Below, in pieces: positions 5,695 through 8,854 of a DNA stretch of 8,854 nt (its first letter is position 1; every line of letters starts with the position of its first letter). Source of the stretch: Chloroflexota bacterium (GTDB lineage: Bacteria > Chloroflexota > Chloroflexia > Thermomicrobiales > UBA6265); NCBI GenBank assembly GCA_023392645.1, contig JAEVYR010000528.1, positions 1-8,854 on the forward strand, read 5' to 3'. The translations under genes were made by a program, and so were the position numbers. Below the pieces are notes generated by a model. That model did no database searches. It worked only from the letters and a program-made list of their open reading frames with translations, and was not told the origin of the DNA.

Positions 5695-6285
5695 TCAGCG
5701 GGACTGGTCGTCGTCCTTCGGGACATCGCGGAAGTGGAAATCACCGATGGCGCCGGGCTGGGCCGACTTCTGCTCCTCCGCGAGCTCTTCGATGTACTCC
5801 TCGGTGGGGGAGACGAGATCCTCGGTCGTGGCGGCGTGCGCGTGGCTGCCCTCGACCGGATCGTACGTGGCCTCATTCTCCGGCGACTCCGCGGCGAAGG
5901 CGTCGCCGGTCGCGCGGTCGACGGCGCCGAGCGGCTCGGTCACCTCGGTCGTGCCCGGCGGACGCGCGTCGGCGGCCGACGTGCGCACCGGGGCTGCGTA
6001 GGACTCCGGATGATCCTTCGCGAGCTTGCCGAGCTCCACACCGACGATCGGCGCGGCCGCCTTCTCGACGAAGCCGAGCACCGGGTTCGCGTAGCGTCGT
6101 TCGGCGGTCCCGCCGGACGTCGCCTCGTCGCGGTACGTCACCGCGCCGTGGCGCTCACCGCCGGAGAAGCTGGCGCGCAGCTCGGGTCCGGACTGCGGGG
6201 TTTTCCACAGCGCGATCGCGGCGCCGACGATGCCGCCAAGCACGCCGCCGACGATGAACGCGCCGGTGTTTCGTTGCGATCCCAT
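5695..6285 (-). CDS. YtxH domain-containing membrane protein with long acidic tail
   Basis: A 196-residue protein with a Gly/Ala-rich membrane helix near the N-terminus (about 9-27, GAFIVGGVLGGIVGAAIAL) followed by the YtxH motif WKTPQSGPELR (27-37). The remainder is a hydrophilic, mostly disordered-looking tail with an amphipathic stretch at 67-92 and many acidic residues at the end (TEEYIEELAEEQ, 161-172). It is a paralogue of the 55-residue protein downstream: both carry a PQSG-x-ELR motif right after the helix. I chose the ATG at 6285 because AGGAG lies eight bases upstream and the membrane helix starts at once; the longer frame runs back into the divergent gene. First gene of a probable YtxH-YtxH-rhomboid operon. 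Its glycine-rich helix is the sort that rhomboids can cut, but no cleavage site can be assigned. Confidence 0.8.
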   Translation of the reverse strand: MGSQRNTGAFIVGGVLGGIVGAAIALWKTPQSGPELRASFSGGERHGAVTYRDEATSGGTAERRYANPVLGFVEKAAAPIVGVELGKLAKDHPESYAAPVRTSAADARPPGTTEVTEPLGAVDRATGDAFAAESPENEATYDPVEGSHAHAATTEDLVSPTEEYIEELAEEQKSAQPGAIGDFHFRDVPKDDDQSR

Positions 6286-6356
6286 CGTTCTCACTCCTGT
6301 GAATGCGATAGACGGTGCACGGCCTCTCGCGGGAATGACGCGTGCCTGCACCCTCC

Positions 6357-6362
6357 ATTGTA
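6357..6362 (-). promoter_or_regulatory. -10 box upstream of the YtxH-rhomboid operon
   Basis: TACAAT on the minus strand matches five of six consensus positions and would give a leader of about 65 bases. The bases 16-18 upstream do not resemble a -35 hexamer. The site is within the 181-base divergent region shared with the MidA-type gene. Confidence 0.4.
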
Positions 6363-6466
6363 GAAGGACATGGCATGGCCCGTGCCACGGGGCGATTCGG
6401 CCGGTTGAGTACACTGGCGCACGGATGACCCGTCCGACGCCGGGACCGCCCGGCATGGAGCCCTGC

Positions 6467-7675
6467 ATGACCCCTCCCCCACCCGACGAGCGCGGCCACC
6501 CCGACCTGATCCGGGCATTGCGCGACGAGATCGCTGCAAGCGGCCCGATCAGCTTTGCGCGCTTCATGGAGGTGGCGCTCTACGATCCCGAGGCCGGCTA
6601 TTATCGCACCCCGGCGCGCCGGCCCGGCCGAGGCGGCGATTTCATCACCTCGCCCGAGATCCACCCCTTCTTCGGGTTCACCCTCGCCAACCACATCGCC
6701 GAGCTCTGGGAGCGGCTGGGCCGGCCGGATCCGTTCGTCGTGCGCGAATACGGGCCCGGCGTCGGCGGGCTCGCCTACGACATCATCGCCGGGCTGCACG
6801 CGCATCATCCGGACGTCGTGCCGGCGCTGCGCTACCGGCTGCGCGACGTCAACCGGCACCGGATGGCGGAGGCGATGTCGGCGATGATCGAGGTGGGGCT
6901 CGACGGGATCGTCTCGGTCGAAGATCCCTCGGGAGAGGGCGAGATCGAGCCGATCACGGGCGTCGTGCTGGCGAACGAGGTCGCCGACGCGCTGCCCGCC
7001 CACGAGCTGGCATGGGATGGCGCCGCGATGGTCGAGCGGTTCGTGACGTGGGAAGACGACTGGTTCGCGTGGGAGACGGGGCCCCTCTCGCCGGAGATCG
7101 CCGCGACCGACCCGGCGGGATGGCTGGCGCGGCAGGGGCTCGATCTCGGGACGTGGTCGGCGGGATCGCGGCTGGCGTGGGCGCCGGCGATCGACGACTG
7201 GGTGGCGGAAGTCGGTCGAGGGCTGGCACGGGGATATGCGCTGATCGTGGATTACGGGTACCCAGCCGCCGAGCTGTACCGCGATCATCGCCTGGAGGGG
7301 ACGATCCGCGCCTACCGCGAGCACACGGTGTCGGAGGATCCTTTCCGGCTGGTTGGCGAGCAGGATTTGACGGTCCACGTCGATTTCACCCGGGTAATCG
7401 AGGCCGGCGCGGCGGCGGGAATGGCCGCGACGCCGGTGGTGACGCAGGCCGATTTCCTGGCGGAAGCGGGGATGGGCCGGTTTCTCGTCGACCTGCAGCG
7501 CGAGCCGGATCTGGACATGGCGGAGTACCTGCGAACGCAGGCGGCGGTGATGCGGCTGATCGACCCGTCCGGGCTGGGCCGGTTCCGGGCGGTGGGGCTG
7601 GCCAGGAACGCACCGCTGGAGCCGCTTCCGGCCGGGTTCGCGCCGCCCGACCTGCCGGCATCGTTACGGCTCTAG
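6467..7675 (+). CDS. MidA/NDUFAF7-family SAM-dependent methyltransferase
   Basis: A 402-residue protein of the MidA/NDUFAF7 family (COG1565). The eukaryotic member methylates an arginine of the complex I subunit NDUFS2 during assembly; bacterial members are little studied and are thought to methylate proteins. Family hallmarks visible here are ISFARFMEVALYDPEAGYY (28-46), GDFITSPEIHPFFG (57-70), motif I EYGPGVGGLAYDI (94-106, the ExGxGxG SAM loop), NEVADALPAHE (170-180), IVDYGY (260-265), GTIRAYREH (278-286) and GEQDLTVHVDFT (297-308). Length is normal for the family. I prefer the ATG at 6467, with GGAG seven bases upstream; the in-frame ATGs at 6425 and 6455 are alternatives but have poor ribosome-binding sites. 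It is transcribed away from the YtxH genes and is followed by an 11-bp hairpin, so it is probably monocistronic. Confidence 0.9.
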   Translation: MTPPPPDERGHPDLIRALRDEIAASGPISFARFMEVALYDPEAGYYRTPARRPGRGGDFITSPEIHPFFGFTLANHIAELWERLGRPDPFVVREYGPGVGGLAYDIIAGLHAHHPDVVPALRYRLRDVNRHRMAEAMSAMIEVGLDGIVSVEDPSGEGEIEPITGVVLANEVADALPAHELAWDGAAMVERFVTWEDDWFAWETGPLSPEIAATDPAGWLARQGLDLGTWSAGSRLAWAPAIDDWVAEVGRGLARGYALIVDYGYPAAELYRDHRLEGTIRAYREHTVSEDPFRLVGEQDLTVHVDFTRVIEAGAAAGMAATPVVTQADFLAEAGMGRFLVDLQREPDLDMAEYLRTQAAVMRLIDPSGLGRFRAVGLARNAPLEPLPAGFAPPDLPASLRL

Positions 7676-7678
7676 TCA

Positions 7679-7709
7679 CGCATGCGCCGCTCCGGACCCG
7701 GCGCATGCG
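7679..7709. terminator. Perfect 11-bp hairpin after the MidA-type gene
   Basis: CGCATGCGCCG (7679-7689), nine-base loop, CGGCGCATGCG (7699-7709), starting three bases after the stop codon. Strong stem, no U-run afterwards. Probably a terminator-like 3' structure for the MidA-type gene; its arms also contain GCATGC palindromes, so a protein-binding site cannot be excluded. Confidence 0.6.
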
Positions 7710-7711
7710 GT

Positions 7712-7727
7712 ACCATAACTACATGGT
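7712..7727. promoter_or_regulatory. Short dyad ACCAT-N6-ATGGT upstream of the STAND ATPase gene
   Basis: A 5-bp inverted repeat with a six-base spacer in an AT-richer patch (TACCATAACTAC) about 60 bases before the ATPase start. The patch also offers weak -10-like hexamers (TACCAT, CATAAC; four of six each). It could be the promoter with an operator, but 5-bp arms can arise by chance. Confidence 0.25.
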
Positions 7728-7785
7728 CGTTTCTACGCTATCGGGGCCCTGAGGGGGGCGCCAGCCATACCGGTTTGGGCAGGTC

Positions 7786-8854
7786 ATGGACAGCGCACCG
7801 GCGATGAGCAAGGACCGCGGTCCCGTGAGCGCTCCCGAGCGGCTCCGGCTGACTCGGCCAGCCCTGGCGCTGCCGCCGCTGCCCGTCCCGCTCACCTCGT
7901 TCGTCGGCCGCGAGGCGGTGACCGCGCGCGTCGCGGCGCTCCTGTGCCAACCGGAGACGCGGCTGCTGACGCTTACGGGGCCGGGCGGGGTCGGCAAGAC
8001 CCGCGTCTCGATCGAGGTTGCCGGCGAGCTGCAGCCGGAATTCGAGGATGGCTCCGGGTTCATAGCTCTGGGCACCGTGCAGGATCCGGCGCTGGTGCTC
8101 CCGGCGATCGCCCGCGCGCTGGGCATCGTCGAGGGTGACCGTCGCTCCCTCATCGAACGCCTGGGCGCGCATCTCTCCGAGCGGCGATGCCTGCTGGTGC
8201 TCGACAATTGCGAGCAGGGCACCGCCGCCGGGCCGGCGCTCGTCAACCTGCTCCGGGCGGCGCCGGGTGTGACGCTGCTGCTGACCAGCCGCGCGCCGCT
8301 GCGGGTCAGCGGCGAGATGCAGTTCCCGATTCCGCCCCTGACGCTGCCCGATTCGGATAGCGACGTGCTGGATTCCGAAGCTGTCCGCCTGTTCATGACC
8401 CGCGCCGTGGCGGTTCGGCCCGACGTGGCCAGCAGCGAGGCGACCACGCCCGCGATCGCCGAGATTTGCCGGCGGCTCGACGGGCTGCCGCTGGCGATCG
8501 AGCTGGCCGCCGCCCGCGCCAACCTGCTCCCGCCCCCGGTGATGCGGACCCGGCTCGACCACCGGTTACCGTTGCTGGAGAGCGGCCCGCGCGACCAGCC
8601 CGCCCGGCTGCAAACGATGCGCAACGCCATCGCCTGGAGCTACGACCTGCTCAGCGCCGACGAGCAGGCGCTGTTCCGCCGCCTCAGCACGCTGGAGGGC
8701 AGCTTTCCGCTCGACGCCGCCATCGCGCTCGGCGACGCGTCCGAATCCGCCATTCTGGCGTGTCTGGGCACATTGATCGACCAGAGCCTGGTCCAGCCGG
8801 CGGCCGAGACGGCCGGCGAGCCGCGTTACGCGATGCTGGAGACGATCCGGGAGT
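7786..8854 (+). CDS. STAND/NB-ARC-like signalling ATPase, LuxR-associated type (3' end missing)
   Basis: An open frame of 356 codons that runs off the right edge. PLPVPLTSFVGRE (31-43) opens the domain; Walker A is GPGGVGKT (65-72), Walker B is CLLVLDNCE (135-143), sensor 1 is LLLTSRAPLR (164-173), and the GLPLAIELAAAR motif (233-244) is the typical GxP region of AP-ATPases/NB-ARC. RLQTMRNAIAWSYDLLSADEQALFRRL (274-300) is the start of the winged-helix part and RYAMLETIRE (347-356) the usual boundary before the alpha-helical repeat region. Proteins of this class are large switches whose missing C-terminus usually holds TPR-like repeats and often a LuxR-type HTH, so a transcription regulator is likely but not shown here. 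The start at 7786 is tentative: only a weak GGGCAGG site precedes it, and ATG 7804 or GTG 7825 are possible. An in-frame TGA at 7750 limits the extension upstream. Confidence 0.9.
   Translation, partial: MDSAPAMSKDRGPVSAPERLRLTRPALALPPLPVPLTSFVGREAVTARVAALLCQPETRLLTLTGPGGVGKTRVSIEVAGELQPEFEDGSGFIALGTVQDPALVLPAIARALGIVEGDRRSLIERLGAHLSERRCLLVLDNCEQGTAAGPALVNLLRAAPGVTLLLTSRAPLRVSGEMQFPIPPLTLPDSDSDVLDSEAVRLFMTRAVAVRPDVASSEATTPAIAEICRRLDGLPLAIELAAARANLLPPPVMRTRLDHRLPLLESGPRDQPARLQTMRNAIAWSYDLLSADEQALFRRLSTLEGSFPLDAAIALGDASESAILACLGTLIDQSLVQPAAETAGEPRYAMLETIRE

Noticed and set aside
5172..6363. Plus-strand open frames of 361 and 242 codons opposite the rhomboid and YtxH genes
   Set aside because: Long runs of Arg/Ser/Gly and no motifs; the minus strand has start sites with Shine-Dalgarno sequences and family motifs.
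6410..6415. TACACT as the MidA-type gene promoter -10
   Set aside because: Four of six matches and no -35 at proper spacing; not strong enough for a feature, noted only in the divergent-region finding.
7719..8630. Minus-strand open frames of 303 and 274 codons opposite the STAND ATPase
   Set aside because: The plus strand encodes Walker A, Walker B, sensor and GLPLAIELAAAR motifs in one open frame; the minus frames are Ser/Arg/Gly-rich shadows.
1..8854. CRISPR array, insertion sequence, prophage or biosynthetic cluster
   Set aside because: No spaced direct repeats, transposase or integrase motifs, or phage or biosynthetic genes seen on either strand.

Overview
GC-rich bacterial DNA (roughly 70% GC in most genes) with eleven supportable protein-coding genes and no RNA genes, insertion sequence or CRISPR array. 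The gene content (a MidA/NDUFAF7-type methyltransferase, a rhomboid protease, small YtxH proteins, a large STAND ATPase with LuxR-style helper-domain motifs, and a VapBC pair of a type common in Chloroflexota) together with the strong GC bias suggests a Chloroflexota bacterium, perhaps Thermomicrobia. That placement is an inference from gene style, not from a marker gene.

Layout. At the left edge a secreted-looking Thr/Pro-rich protein (plus strand, 5' end cut off) ends at 1186 and meets the minus-strand block tail to tail across a perfect 12-bp hairpin (1198-1224). From 6285 down to 1253 all genes are on the minus strand. In order of transcription they are: two YtxH-type membrane proteins (5695-6285 and 5478-5645) and a rhomboid protease (4731-5459); a tightly overlapping set of a small unknown acidic protein (4221-4472), a class I methyltransferase (3367-4221) and an FtsJ/RlmM-like RNA 2'-O-methyltransferase (2343-3374); a vapB-vapC toxin-antitoxin pair (1971-2258, 1666-1971); and a VOC/glyoxalase-fold protein (1253-1606). 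Divergent from the YtxH genes, on the plus strand, lie a MidA-family methyltransferase (6467-7675), an 11-bp hairpin, and a STAND/NB-ARC-like ATPase (7786 to the right edge, 3' end cut off).

How they fit. Three methyltransferases lie in the window; two are translationally coupled and probably form one operon with the small acidic protein. The YtxH-YtxH-rhomboid set looks like an envelope module, with two single-pass membrane proteins just upstream of an intramembrane protease. The most notable item is the vapBC locus. It has visibly lower GC than its surroundings and its own -10 box with an adjoining perfect palindrome. Its toxin seems to have lost the segment carrying the third PIN catalytic acid through a clean in-frame deletion, while the antitoxin looks intact. 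I found no convincing wholly new defence or metabolic system; the strongest leads are the deleted toxin, the YtxH-rhomboid module and the two-methyltransferase operon.
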